A stretch of DNA of 64,000 bases from assembly GCA_963777285.1 (NCBI GenBank), contig CAVZPR010000001.1, forward strand, positions 62,001-126,000, read 5' to 3'. A model generated the notes under the pieces. That model was not told the origin of the DNA, did no database searches, and saw nothing but the letters and a program-made list of their open reading frames with translations. This stretch comes from JAFARE01 sp963777285. Lineage in GTDB: Bacteria > Chloroflexota > Dormibacteria > Aeolococcales > Aeolococcaceae. A program made the position numbers and the translations under genes. Shown here piece after piece: positions 1 to 7,571 of the stretch. Positions within the stretch are counted from its first letter, which is position 1. Every line of letters starts with the position of its first letter.

Positions 1-1591
1 CTTCCTTCAGGAACGAGCTGCTGATCGAGTCGCTGAGACCAAGTACGGTGTCAATCTTGGCGAGCGCTTCGGGGACATCCTGGAGCAGCCAATCGATGAC
101 CGCGAGGTGGAATAGCGACCACCCGATCACCTCAGTGTCCTTGTGGCAGCGGCCAATACGTAGGCCTTCCTCAAGCAACGATCGCGCCGTCATCTCGTCG
201 CGATGGGAGCGGGCGAGCTGTCCAGCAGCACAAAAGCCCTTCGCCCGCTCCAGGCTGTCGTCGCGCGTAGCGTCGAGCAAACTTGCGATGACGCGGCGCG
301 CGTCCGTGAGCGGCCCGCGTACGACCCAGAAGATGGCGAGGTCATACATGAGCTCCAGACCGCGCTCTGGATCCGGGCCCTTGAGCAGAAACTCCAGCGC
401 GCTCCACACGTTACCCAGCTCTAGCTGAATTTTCTCAAACGTTGCCGCCTGGTCGGCGTCGGGCCGCGCCGCCCGGGCTGCAAGTTGCCGAATCCAGTCG
501 CAATGCCGGAGGCGGAGCGCCGCCTCATCGCCAAGTGCGCGGAGGCGCTCTCGCCCAAACTGGCGCATCGGCTCCAAGAGTTGGTAACGCGCGACGTCGG
601 TGGTCGATTCGTGGACCACGACTGATTTCTCGACGAGAGTTGCGATCAGCTCGACAACCTCGTGCGTCTGCAGCGTGTCATCTGCACACACCTGCCCTAC
701 CGCCAGCGCGTCGAAGCCACCACTGAACACTGAGAGCCTGGCCCACAAGATGCGCTCGACGTCGGAGAGCAGCTCATAACTCCAGTCGATCGTTGCGTCG
801 AGGGTCTGCTGCCGCAGTGAGCCACTGCGATCTCCGCGGCCGAGGATCCGCAGCTGGTCGTCGAGTGCCGCGACCAACTGGCTCAGACCGAGTGCCCCGA
901 CTCGGACAGCAGCAAGCTCGATGGCCAGAGGAATGCCATCGAGTTGCTGACAGAGCCTACTCACCAGTTGCGCGTTGTCGGGACCAATCTGGAAGCCCGG
1001 CGCTGCGGCAGCGGCCCGTTCCTCGAAGAGGGCTGCCGCATCCGTATTGAGGACTCCTTCTGCGGAGACACTCATCCCGATCGGTGGGATGGACAGGGAT
1101 GGCACCGCGAGCCGGACCTCTCCCGCTACGCCGAGGGCTTGGCGGCTGGTGGCGAGGACATGCACTTGCGGGCAGGCGCGCAGCACCGCCCCGACAAAGA
1201 CGGCGCATGCGTCAAGCAGGTGTTCGCAGTTGTCCATGACGAGCAGCAACCGACGCTCCGCCAAGTAATCGGTCAAAGTTGCAAGCGACCAGCTCTGGGC
1301 CTGCTGATCTTGAAGGCCGAAGGCTCGGAAGACCGATTGAGATAGAAGGGAAGGATCCTCGATCGGCGCGAGATCGACGACCCAGGCGCCGTCGGGGAAG
1401 GCGCGCGTGACTTCCGCCGCGGCGCGGAGGGCCAGGCGTGTCTTGCCGATTCCGCCCACCCCTGTGAGGGTGAGCAGGCGTGCCGTGCTCGCCGTCTGCT
1501 TGACCTCACTGAGCTCGCGTCTGCGCCCGACGAATGAGCTCAATTCGGCCGGCACGTTGTGCGTCCGTGCCCTGCTGGTGGCACCCCTCAC
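1..1591 (-). CDS. AfsR/LuxR-type signal-transduction ATPase, C-terminus outside window
   Basis: The minus strand is open from a GTG at 1591 to the window edge (about 530 residues). Near residue 45 it reads GVGGIGKTR (Walker A), preceded by a SSFVGRRREL box, and further on LLLVMDNCEH (Walker B) and LCQQLDGIPLAIELAA (the GxP-type sensor of NB-ARC/STAND ATPases). The rest is a helical, probably TPR-like region. This is the COG3903 predicted-ATPase family, usually attached to a DNA-binding or cyclase domain; that part is not visible, because the N-terminus starts right at the ATPase and the C-terminus is cut off. A regulatory role is family inference. It starts 25 nt after the DUF4242 gene, so the two are probably co-transcribed. 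The start is weak: no ATG exists between the upstream stop (1604-1606) and the VGR box. Confidence 0.8.
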   Translation of the reverse strand, partial: MRGATSRARTHNVPAELSSFVGRRRELSEVKQTASTARLLTLTGVGGIGKTRLALRAAAEVTRAFPDGAWVVDLAPIEDPSLLSQSVFRAFGLQDQQAQSWSLATLTDYLAERRLLLVMDNCEHLLDACAVFVGAVLRACPQVHVLATSRQALGVAGEVRLAVPSLSIPPIGMSVSAEGVLNTDAAALFEERAAAAAPGFQIGPDNAQLVSRLCQQLDGIPLAIELAAVRVGALGLSQLVAALDDQLRILGRGDRSGSLRQQTLDATIDWSYELLSDVERILWARLSVFSGGFDALAVGQVCADDTLQTHEVVELIATLVEKSVVVHESTTDVARYQLLEPMRQFGRERLRALGDEAALRLRHCDWIRQLAARAARPDADQAATFEKIQLELGNVWSALEFLLKGPDPERGLELMYDLAIFWVVRGPLTDARRVIASLLDATRDDSLERAKGFCAAGQLARSHRDEMTARSLLEEGLRIGRCHKDTEVIGWSLFHLAVIDWLLQDVPEALAKIDTVLGLSDSISSSFLKE

Positions 1592-1616
1592 GGCAGCCGA
1601 AGGCTACACCCGCAGG

Positions 1617-1910
1617 CTACTCCTCGTTGGCGACCGGCCTCTCCAAGACTGCTGCGATGGAGCCGTACGGAGCCTGGGCGTTGGCGTTGACTGCCCGGAC
1701 TGCCTCGGCGCTCTCGGCCTCAAAGAAGCAGAGGAGGCGCCCCTGTTCGGGTACCACGATGCAGCGCAGATAGCGAATCGGCTCGCCCAACGCGGTGAGC
1801 CGGCGGCTTGCCTCGGACAGCGCCGTCTGCATCATCGAGAGGACCTCCGGCGAGATGGAGGGGAGCCGACGCTCGACGACGAACAGGCCGGCCTCGCCGG
1901 TCGATGACAT
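1617..1910 (-). CDS. DUF4242 family small protein
   Basis: This 97-aa soluble protein has an ERRLP..S segment, a YLRCIVVPEQGRLLCFFEA core and a VRAVNANAQAPYGSI tail. These match the DUF4242 ferredoxin-like family, some members of which are described as nickel-binding. The function is unknown; in actinobacteria such genes often sit beside large ATPase regulators, as here. The ATG at 1910 has a GGAGC sequence about 7 nt upstream. Confidence 0.7.
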   Translation of the reverse strand: MSSTGEAGLFVVERRLPSISPEVLSMMQTALSEASRRLTALGEPIRYLRCIVVPEQGRLLCFFEAESAEAVRAVNANAQAPYGSIAAVLERPVANEE

Positions 1911-2297
1911 TTCAGTGCTCCGATTGCTATTTGAGCTGGCTCCAGCCGTTTCTCTGCCAGCCTAGGGCCGGGCCAACTTACCGGCATCCGCACAATCACG
2001 TAGCTGTCTCGTACAAAGGCAGTCTATGAACGTTGGGGGAGAGGGTTCGTCCGCGGTCGCCTCGAAGCCATTGAGGGGAAGTGTCTTGCCAATCCTGCGC
2101 AGCCCGGTGATACCGGGCTCTTCTCCGGGCGGCCGATCCTTCCCCGGACCAGCTGGGTCCGGAAGGCCCGAGCCCCGCCTATCGGCGGGATGGAGCCGGC
2201 GTTGGAACGCGCGGGATTGCACTCAACTACAGGCGATTCCACCCCATTCCAACTTGCGGGGACTAGTGATCATTCCAACCAATTCTCGACGAAACCA

Positions 2298-2322
2298 CTC
2301 TAATCCGAATTCGAGCCCCGCC
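2298..2322. repeat. 25-bp imperfect direct repeat, copy 1
   Basis: This 25-bp stretch is repeated at 7547-7571 with 3 mismatches. The conserved core is TAATCCGAAT followed one base later by CGAGCC. Copy 1 lies directly before the tRNA-Pro remnant. Its origin is unknown. Confidence 0.6.
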
Positions 2323-2335
2323 GTTCAATAGAGTA

Positions 2336-2383
2336 CTAGTCTGGGGGACCAGGGGTCCGCGGTTCGAGTCCGCGCTCCCCCCA
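2336..2383 (+). pseudogene. tRNA-Pro(GGG)-like 3' half, remnant
   Basis: An anticodon arm (CTAGT stem, loop CTGGGGG, ACCAG stem, one mismatch) is followed by a five-base variable loop, a perfect T arm (CGCGG, loop TTCGAGT, CCGCG) and CTCCCCC acceptor-like bases. Neither a matching 5' acceptor strand nor a D arm is found upstream, so it is a 3' half only. Such halves are left where integrases recombine into tRNA genes. The proline assignment rests on the GGG anticodon alone and is tentative; the acceptor bases are not typical of bacterial tRNA-Pro. Confidence 0.4.
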
Positions 2384-2482
2384 CTTTTTGTCAATCGTGG
2401 CGACAACGATCCGCTGTCATCGACTCGTGGCACGCACCGGGACAGCACGGCGCTGCTCGCCGATCTTGTCGAAGGGCTGCCG

Positions 2483-2971
2483 CTATCGCCGGTCTGTCGT
2501 CGCCCTCCGGATCAGCGCATTGGTGCCGGAGCGCGCGCTCCACCCGCATTCAAAAACAAGGGCTACGACCAAAAACGCCACGAAGACGAGGCTCTCATCG
2601 CCCTTGATCATGCTCCGCCCGAGCGCGAGCTCGGTGAGCTCGACCAGTGCAAGTGCCGCCCAGCCGAGACCGCTCACGATGCAGTGTGCCTCCCGGCATC
2701 TCCAGAAGTTGCTCAGGCACCAGCTGCTCGCCGCGATGGTCACCCCTACCCCCAGCGCCAGGCCGGCCCGGGTGGGGAGGACGGGCGCGACACTGATGCC
2801 GAGCGCCACTGCCGCGAAGAAGATCCATTGTCCGGCGCCGGTTGGCTGCAGCCGGTCGGCGAGGCGTTTCCCCGGCGTGTTCGCCGGCAGTCGCGGCGGT
2901 GAACAGACCAGTGGGATGTTGCGGGAGCCCGCGCCATTCATACTGGGCCTATCGGTCGTCTGGGTCATCAC
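2483..2971 (-). CDS. Four-helix membrane protein of the mer-type operon
   Basis: This 162-aa protein has a polar N-terminus of about 45 residues and then four hydrophobic segments, starting at WIFFAAVALG, GLALGVGVTI, SGLGWAALAL and SLVFVAFLVV. Helices 2 and 3 are joined by CLSNFWRCREAHC, a loop with three cysteines and a histidine that could bind a soft metal. It is the third gene after merR and a thioredoxin-like gene on the same strand, with a 113-nt gap. I do not recognise it as MerT, MerC or MerF. Mercury transport is an inference from context and the Cys-rich loop. Confidence 0.65.
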   Translation of the reverse strand: MMTQTTDRPSMNGAGSRNIPLVCSPPRLPANTPGKRLADRLQPTGAGQWIFFAAVALGISVAPVLPTRAGLALGVGVTIAASSWCLSNFWRCREAHCIVSGLGWAALALVELTELALGRSMIKGDESLVFVAFLVVALVFECGWSARSGTNALIRRATTDRR

Positions 2972-3084
2972 ACCTCCAAAACATGCGGCGCCGGGCGCCC
3001 AAAGGAATCATCTAATACACAGGAAGGCAGCGCTCAGCGGATCCGCGAGGCCACGAACGCGAATCGTCGTGGCGCGCATCTCGC

Positions 3085-3375
3085 TCATCTGGCTAACGCC
3101 GCGCGCACGCGGTCATCAGTGGGTAGGTCCAGACGACACATTGCCCCTTGAATGTCGGTGCGGCCCATCACGTCAACGCCGTTCACCAGGATGGTTGGCG
3201 AGGCGAAGTAGCCTTCGCGCTCGCGCAAGGGCGCTTCGAGATGGAGCTCACCAAGGCAGCGGCGCAGCAAAGAACGCGCCTCCTCGACGTGTGGACAACC
3301 AGGCGTGTGCAGGAGCTCAATCAGCTTCGTCGCTGGACTGCTGGCGCTCCGCGAAGCGTTGCCGGCCTGATTCAT
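3085..3375 (-). CDS. Thioredoxin-fold protein of mercury operons
   Basis: The 96-aa protein has LLHTPGCPHVEEA with a CPHV motif (single N-terminal Cys, second Cys missing) near residue 27 and the cis-Pro-like SPTILVNGVDVMG further on, the thioredoxin-like fold seen beside merR and merB genes. Its ATG (3373-3375) overlaps the merR stop in an ATGA, implying translational coupling; an upstream ATG at 3459 lies well inside merR and is less likely. A monothiol CPxx site suits metal or organomercurial handling better than dithiol redox. That reading is inference. Confidence 0.75.
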   Translation of the reverse strand: MNQAGNASRSASSPATKLIELLHTPGCPHVEEARSLLRRCLGELHLEAPLREREGYFASPTILVNGVDVMGRTDIQGAMCRLDLPTDDRVRAALAR

Positions 3376-3791
3376 CGCGCTGACCTGGGGCCAGCCGCCT
3401 CGTCTGCAGCCAGAGCCTCGAGCAGCGGGCAGTCGCGCTCGCGTCGTGGCTTCCCACACGTTGCGACCAAACGCCGCAGCGAGGCCTGCATCGCCCGCAA
3501 GCTGGAGATCTTCATCTCCAAATCCGCCAGTCTCTGTGTCGCCAGGGCTCGCGCTCTGTTGCAGTTCGGAGGTCCACCGGCGGCCAGCTCGAGCAGCAAC
3601 TCGACCTCGTCGAGGCTGAAGCCCAGCTCCTGGGCCCGCTTGACGAAGCGGATGATGCCGACCGCGTCGGCACCGTATTCACGGTACCCGGAAGGCCGTC
3701 GCGGGGGCGCCTGCAGGAGGCCGCGCCGCTCGTAGTAGCGCAGCGTCTGAATGTTCACCCCCGACTGCCGCGCGACCTGTCCGGTTCTCAT
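3372..3791 (-). CDS. merR: MerR-family mercury-responsive regulator
   Basis: The 139-aa protein opens with the MerR winged-helix signature (GQVARQSGVNIQTLRYYERRG), then a dimerisation helix and a C-terminal metal site. Cysteines at about 77 (PPNCNRA), 112 (VATCGK) and 121 (RDCPLL) have the spacing of the three Hg(II)-binding cysteines of classical MerR (82, 117, 126), so mercury rather than Cu or Zn is the likely ligand. The start is set at the ATG at 3791; the upstream ATG at 3830 would add residues that do not belong to the fold. The gene leads a three-gene operon. No merA or merB is present in this window. Confidence 0.88.
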   Translation of the reverse strand: MRTGQVARQSGVNIQTLRYYERRGLLQAPPRRPSGYREYGADAVGIIRFVKRAQELGFSLDEVELLLELAAGGPPNCNRARALATQRLADLEMKISSLRAMQASLRRLVATCGKPRRERDCPLLEALAADEAAGPRSAR

Positions 3792-4073
3792 GCAGGCAAG
3801 CCTAAACCCTGCACCTGGGTATCGAGTCAACCCCGGGGCGAGTTAGGGGCGAGGGAACGTCCCACCCTGCAGTGCGCGGAGCTGCGGGCCGCCTGAAGGC
3901 CGCCAAGCCGGCTGAGGCGCACCCAGGCCTTTGACGGCGTCGTTTCCTCCCGCGTACAGTTCTTTCTCGACGTATCCACTGTGCTCCACCGGATTCCACC
4001 GAGTCCCGAGGCGTTGTCCAAATCGGGCCGAGGATTGCCCCAACGAGATCAGGAGGAGGCGTCGTCGCGGGGA

Positions 4074-4122
4074 ACGCCTTGGTAAGGCGTAGGTCGACGG
4101 TTCAATCCCGTCCTTGGGCTCC
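4074..4122 (+). pseudogene. tRNA-Thr(GGT) 3' part, decayed copy 1
   Basis: Anticodon stem ACGCC/GGCGT encloses loop TTGGTAA (anticodon GGT), followed by variable AGGTC, a perfect T arm (GACGG, TTCAATC, CCGTC), acceptor strand CTTGGGC, discriminator T and CCG in place of CCA. The 5' acceptor GCCCAAG is absent; a GCCCCAACGAGATCAG string at 4037 may be a degenerate 5' half. A second decayed copy lies at 34231-34279 on the same strand. Confidence 0.6.
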
Positions 4123-4207
4123 GTGAACTGCTACGCGCACTACTACAACGGCTCAAGGTCGGGAGGGAACCAATTTCTGCGTGGTCAACGGAGGATGCGA
4201 TTCCCGC

Positions 4208-4417
4208 GTCGAGACTACGTCCTGCAACACGCGTCTCAAGGATCTGTCCTTCGTCATCGACCACGAGCTCAGCCTCAATCCGCGGAAGGCCATCGGGGGT
4301 TCGGACAGCGAGAGTGCGCTCGTCCTTAGCATGCCACTGCAATGCTGGATGGCCGATCACTGATGGGCACCAGGGGCGCTCGGCGATGAGTTCGACCGAG
4401 CTCGCCGAGTCCGTGCG
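4208..4417 (-). pseudogene. Probable remnant of a DUF6544/DUF6920-like gene
   Basis: About 70 minus-strand codons read like a family segment: ELIAERPWCPSVIGHPALQW, then RTLAVRTPDG and ELVVDDEGQILETRVAGR. This resembles the middle part of actinobacterial DUF6544/DUF6920 proteins. Coding character does not continue into either flank: upstream lies the secreted-protein gene on the other strand, downstream the tRNA-Thr remnant. A truncated, dead gene fits best. The family call is from memory of the motif pattern. Confidence 0.35.
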
Positions 4418-4487
4418 TCCGGCGGCTATTGATCCTCGATACCGAGAGCTCGTTGTGGTAGCACCCTCCTGAGCTAGCATTGTGGGC

Positions 4488-4892
4488 ATGAAATTCAGGT
4501 TGGTCATTGCCGCCTTCGTTGCCCTTCCGGGCCTGGCTTTGGCGGCGCATGCCTCCGCAACAACTGTCGCCTCATCAAACACGGCCTCGTCGACAGGCAC
4601 GTTGAAGTTGTGCGCGGTGGAGGACAAGACGGGAGTGCCTGCGGCGTACTACGCGATAACCGGGCAGAGGAAGCCTGTCGAGGTCAAAGCGAACACCTGT
4701 CGCAAGCTGTCCGCCATCGCGGTGGGGGATGTGCAGATCTATCAGATGCCCGAGGCGGGTCAGAACCCCTCGTCCATCACGGTGAGTCCTGCTTCGCGTC
4801 AGGACGGCCCTGCCGACTTGAGCAATGGGACGGTCAGCGTTGACATCGCACGCGGCGCAACGACGACCGTCACGTATACCAATCAGACCTGA
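4488..4892 (+). CDS. Small secreted beta-sandwich protein
   Basis: This is a 134-aa protein from the ATG at 4488 (a GTG at 4482 is also possible). The N-terminus MKFRLVIAAFVALPGLALAA is a typical Sec signal peptide with a likely cut after ALAAHA. The mature part has LKLCAVED and KANTCRKLSA (two cysteines that may form a disulfide) and ends in TTTVTYTNQT, the closing strand style of prealbumin-like/SpaA domains. No catalytic motif is visible, and no convincing ribosome site precedes it. The function is unknown; a wall or surface role is only suggested by the fold pattern. Confidence 0.7.
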   Translation: MKFRLVIAAFVALPGLALAAHASATTVASSNTASSTGTLKLCAVEDKTGVPAAYYAITGQRKPVEVKANTCRKLSAIAVGDVQIYQMPEAGQNPSSITVSPASRQDGPADLSNGTVSVDIARGATTTVTYTNQT

Positions 4893-5006
4893 GGATGCGC
4901 ATCATCGCGGCGTCGGCGAACTGGCCGAGTAGTGCCTCGATCTCGACAGGATCTGCGATAACCTGAAGGTCACTCATTAGTGTCGTGGGTCTCTCCTTGC
5001 ACCAGG

Positions 5007-5414
5007 TCAGCCCGCGAAGGACCCGGGGCCGAAGCGACCCACCGCCACAAACGCGGCCAACGCGAGGTAGACCATGTCAGCTATGAAGGTCCACCTCTCG
5101 CCACGGCGGAGGCGCATGATCACCGCGCCAGCAAACAGCAGCACCGCACCGGTAGCAGCCACCGGAACCAGAATCGGCACGATGTTGAGCGCGCCCGGCA
5201 GGATCAGCCCGGCTGCCGCCAGCAGCTCGAGGACTCCGATGGCCTTGAGGGTACCGGGCCTGAAGTCTTCAACCCATTTGCTGGCGGCGCCCCCCATGCC
5301 GGCCAGCCTTTCGTGAGGCACGAGCAGCTTGGTGACGCCGGCGATCAGGAAGACAGTGGCCAGCAGTGCGCCAACGATCCACAGAGCGAGATTCAGCGTG
5401 GGATTCACGGGCAT
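5007..5414 (-). CDS. DoxX family membrane protein
   Basis: The 135-aa protein has four hydrophobic helices, starting with LWIVGALLATVFLIAGVTKL. It contains the DoxX-like GxxKL...F..GTLKAIGVLELLAAAGLILP pattern and a C-terminal MVYLALAAFVAVGR helix. DoxX proteins are small integral membrane proteins linked to redox or thiol stress; the precise reaction is unknown. It follows the ECF41 sigma factor by 63 nt on the same strand, so it is probably in the regulon of that factor. Confidence 0.8.
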   Translation of the reverse strand: MPVNPTLNLALWIVGALLATVFLIAGVTKLLVPHERLAGMGGAASKWVEDFRPGTLKAIGVLELLAAAGLILPGALNIVPILVPVAATGAVLLFAGAVIMRLRRGERWTFIADMVYLALAAFVAVGRFGPGSFAG

Positions 5415-5477
5415 CTCCTTGCACCGTCAGGGAATGTGCCGTCACTCCTCAACCACGTCCCCTCGCTCTGCCCGGGC

Positions 5478-6398
5478 TCACGTTCTTTGCCGATGAGGTC
5501 GACGACGAGCGATGTCGGAAACGGGACCGAGGTGCCCGAGCTTGTCGGGGTTGGTCAAGCCGCGCACGGTCTGGATCAACCCATCAGCGACCTCGAGGGA
5601 GAGCACGCTCACAATCCGGCCTTGGATGTCGCGGGTGATGATCCCGGGCCCCCCGTTCACCAGGATCGGCTCGACGGTAATGCTCTGCTGCTTCGCCCCT
5701 TCGAAGAGGACGAGGGCGAAAGCGGCGACGCGGCCTCGCCCGTGTAGAGATTGTCCGACGGCATAGGCCTCGCCGCCTCCGTCGCTGCACCAAACGGCGT
5801 CGGCTGCCAGCACTTGGAGCAGTTGATCGACGTTGCCCTCGTGGGCAGCGGCAAGGAAGGAATGGAGTAGCGCTTCGCCCTGCTGGGTCGATGCCTCGTA
5901 GCGAGCCTGATCAGCGCCGAGGTGCTGGCGTGCCCGCCCGAAGATCTGCCGGCAGTTGGGCTCGCTCTTGTCGACGATCTTCGCGATCTCCTCGTAGGGG
6001 TAGTCGAACACTTCGCGGAGCAGGAACACGGCTCGCTCCACCGGGGAAAGCCGCTCGAGCAACACGAGGAACGCCATCGAGAGGGAGTCGGACAGCTCAG
6101 CCATCTGTTCGGGGTTGTCGTGCAGATCGGCGACAATCGGCTCGGGCAGCCAGGTGCCCACGTAGGATTCCCGGCGTGCTCGCGCCGAGCCCAGTTCGTT
6201 GATCGCCAGCCGGGTGGTCACCGTGACGATGAAAGCGCGTGGCGATGCGATCGTCTCGCCAGCATCAAGCGTCTGATGCGTCCGGAGCAGCGCCTCCTGC
6301 ACCACGTCCTCCGCGTCGGACACGCTGCCCAGCATCCGGTATGCGATGGCGAACGCAACCGGTCGCAGCTCGTCGAGGATTCTCTCGCGATCGGTCAT
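5478..6398 (-). CDS. ECF41-type RNA polymerase sigma factor with SnoaL-like tail (SigJ-like)
   Basis: The 306-aa protein begins MTDRERILDELRP. Sigma region 2 has FAIAYRMLGSVSDAEDVVQEA and region 4 has SPVERAVFLLREVFDYPYEEIA. Between them lies the WLPEP motif, and the C-terminal NTF2-like domain carries CSDGGG and LTNPDKL. These three motifs define the ECF41 group, in which the fused C-terminal domain replaces an anti-sigma factor and tunes activity. I chose the ATG at 6398; the long frame from 6563 adds residues outside the fold. ECF41 genes normally control one adjacent target, here most likely the DoxX gene. Confidence 0.9.
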   Translation of the reverse strand: MTDRERILDELRPVAFAIAYRMLGSVSDAEDVVQEALLRTHQTLDAGETIASPRAFIVTVTTRLAINELGSARARRESYVGTWLPEPIVADLHDNPEQMAELSDSLSMAFLVLLERLSPVERAVFLLREVFDYPYEEIAKIVDKSEPNCRQIFGRARQHLGADQARYEASTQQGEALLHSFLAAAHEGNVDQLLQVLAADAVWCSDGGGEAYAVGQSLHGRGRVAAFALVLFEGAKQQSITVEPILVNGGPGIITRDIQGRIVSVLSLEVADGLIQTVRGLTNPDKLGHLGPVSDIARRRPHRQRT

Positions 6399-6731
6399 GC
6401 TGCGCACCCCGCGGCCGTTTGTCATGGCGAAGCCGCGATGGAATGACGCATGTCCACCGCACCTCTTGTCGTAGTCGACTGATGGATGATCATCTCCGGC
6501 CTCGTCCTTACGAGAGCTTGCACAAACGTGATCGGGATCAAGCGCGTCTGCCACCAGCGGCACGGCGTCCGCTCACGACCGTTTCCCGCTTCAACTCACT
6601 GGCCGTCATGCCGTGAACCTCATGACCTGCGGTGGATTGCCTTCATCCCATAAGACAAGGTGGGAGCCTCGCCTGTGACACGTCTACCGCCCCGGGGGGT
6701 GGCTGGGCTCCAATGGGGTACAATGGGGCAC
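6399..6731. other. 333-bp divergent intergenic region
   Basis: It separates the ECF41 gene (leftward) from the toxin-antitoxin pair (rightward) and so must hold both promoters. I see a tandem 10-bp repeat at its right end (6711-6730) and no gene. Confidence 0.6.
6711..6730 (+). promoter_or_regulatory. Tandem 10-bp repeat, putative antitoxin operator
   Basis: CAATGGGGTA is followed at once by CAATGGGGCA, ending one base before the antitoxin ATG. A TACAAT that could serve as a -10 box spans the junction. Ribbon-helix-helix antitoxins bind short tandem sites, so autoregulation is plausible but unproven. Confidence 0.4.
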
Positions 6732-7154
6732 ATGGCCGAAGCACTGGACCAGCGGGTCAACGCGCGGGTTCCGCAGCGGGTCAAGAAAGACCTGGCAGAT
6801 CTGTCGCGGCGCCGCAAGCTTGACGAGAGCGAGCTCGCCCGCACGCTACTGGACGAAGCCCTTCGCCGCGAGCGGCATCCGGGAATCGTCTTCAGGGCAA
6901 CGCCGGCAGGAAGGGAAGCGGCGATCGAGGGACGGCGCCTATACATCTGGCAGGTCATCGAGACCCTCCGAGCGTCCGACGGCAGCGCTCATGAGACCGC
7001 GCAGTACCTCGGTCTGCGTCCAGATCAGGTGCGCACGGCGGCGCAGTACTACGCGGAGTTTCCTGACGAAATCGAGCAACTGATTGCGCTCAACCTCGAG
7101 CAAGCCGACCACGCCCATCTCGTGTGGCAGCAGCAGCAAGTCCTGCGCGCGTAA
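6732..7154 (+). CDS. Ribbon-helix-helix/DUF433 antitoxin (VapB45-like)
   Basis: The 140-aa protein starts at the ATG at 6732. Residues 3-45 look like an Arc/MetJ-type ribbon-helix-helix (VNARVPQRVKKDLADLSRR...SELARTLLDEALR). Residues about 70-120 resemble DUF433 (YIWQVIETLRASDGSAHETA, then LRPDQVRTAAQYYAEFP). DUF433 proteins pair with DUF5615 PIN-like toxins, and the next gene is one. It should neutralise the toxin and repress its own promoter. Its 3' end overlaps the toxin start by 31 nt. Confidence 0.8.
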   Translation: MAEALDQRVNARVPQRVKKDLADLSRRRKLDESELARTLLDEALRRERHPGIVFRATPAGREAAIEGRRLYIWQVIETLRASDGSAHETAQYLGLRPDQVRTAAQYYAEFPDEIEQLIALNLEQADHAHLVWQQQQVLRA

Positions 7155-7510
7155 AGCTGCTCCTCGATGAGATGCTGGATCCGGAGCTCGCGGCTCAGCT
7201 CCGAGACCGTGGCTGGGACGTCGTATCTATGCAAGCCGACCATCAGCAACTGCTGGGCAGCGACGATGCCGTCGTCCTCGCGGAGGCAGACAAGTTGGGC
7301 CGGACACTAGTAACTGATAACGTCCGCCACTTCCTGCCACTCCATGACGCGTATCTCAGCGAGCAGAAGAGCCACTCGGGATTGCTGCTGGCTCATTCTC
7401 GTGCGTACCCCAGAAGCAAGAAGACCATCGGCCTCTGGGTGCGCGGCATCGAGGAGGCGGCGCGACGGATCGGCGCGAGATCCATGGAGAACACCTGCGA
7501 GTGGTTGTGA
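7124..7510 (+). CDS. DUF5615 PIN-like toxin (VapC45-like)
   Basis: A 128-aa protein from the GTG at 7124. The core VKLLLDEMLDPELAAQLRDR, then the ADKLGRTLVTDNVRHF segment, gives the conserved acidic residues (DE near 14 and the TDN aspartate near 64) of the Mut7-C/DUF5615 PIN-like RNase fold. The partner antitoxin lies directly upstream with overlapping reading frames. The predicted role is an RNA-cleaving toxin held in check by the DUF433 protein. No other start codon precedes the first conserved strand. Confidence 0.8.
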   Translation: MAAAASPARVKLLLDEMLDPELAAQLRDRGWDVVSMQADHQQLLGSDDAVVLAEADKLGRTLVTDNVRHFLPLHDAYLSEQKSHSGLLLAHSRAYPRSKKTIGLWVRGIEEAARRIGARSMENTCEWL

Positions 7511-7546
7511 CGTCCAGCGAACGAGGGGCGGCGAACAAGTGGAGCA

Positions 7547-7571
7547 CCCTAATCCGAATACGAGCCGCGCC
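7547..7571. repeat. 25-bp imperfect direct repeat, copy 2
   Basis: This is the partner of 2298-2322 with 3 mismatches in 25 bp, in the same orientation, 5.2 kb apart. It overlaps the 3' end of the frameshifted RDD gene. Confidence 0.6.

Larger units (their letters stand above)
1911..2482. other. 572-bp stretch without a supported gene
   Basis: Short open frames here lack a ribosome site and show no recognisable domain. The stretch contains one copy of a 25-bp imperfect repeat (2298-2322) and a tRNA-Pro-like 3' half (2336-2383). A GC-rich, self-complementary part lies at about 2105-2190. It is probably the scar of past insertions. Confidence 0.6.
3792..4487. other. 696-bp stretch without an intact gene
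   Basis: It lies between merR and the secreted-protein gene. It holds a decayed tRNA-Thr (4074-4122, possibly from 4037) and a probable minus-strand protein remnant (4208-4417). The merR promoter must lie at its left end. No other supported feature was found. Confidence 0.6.

Noticed and set aside
2263..2448. 61-codon minus-strand frame across the tRNA-Pro remnant
   Set aside because: It is the usual false frame read from the antisense of a tRNA 3' end (ADSNRGPLVPQTS-like text).
2388..3383. 331-codon plus-strand frame across the mercury genes
   Set aside because: It is antisense to three minus-strand genes with clear domains and start/stop overlaps, and has none itself.
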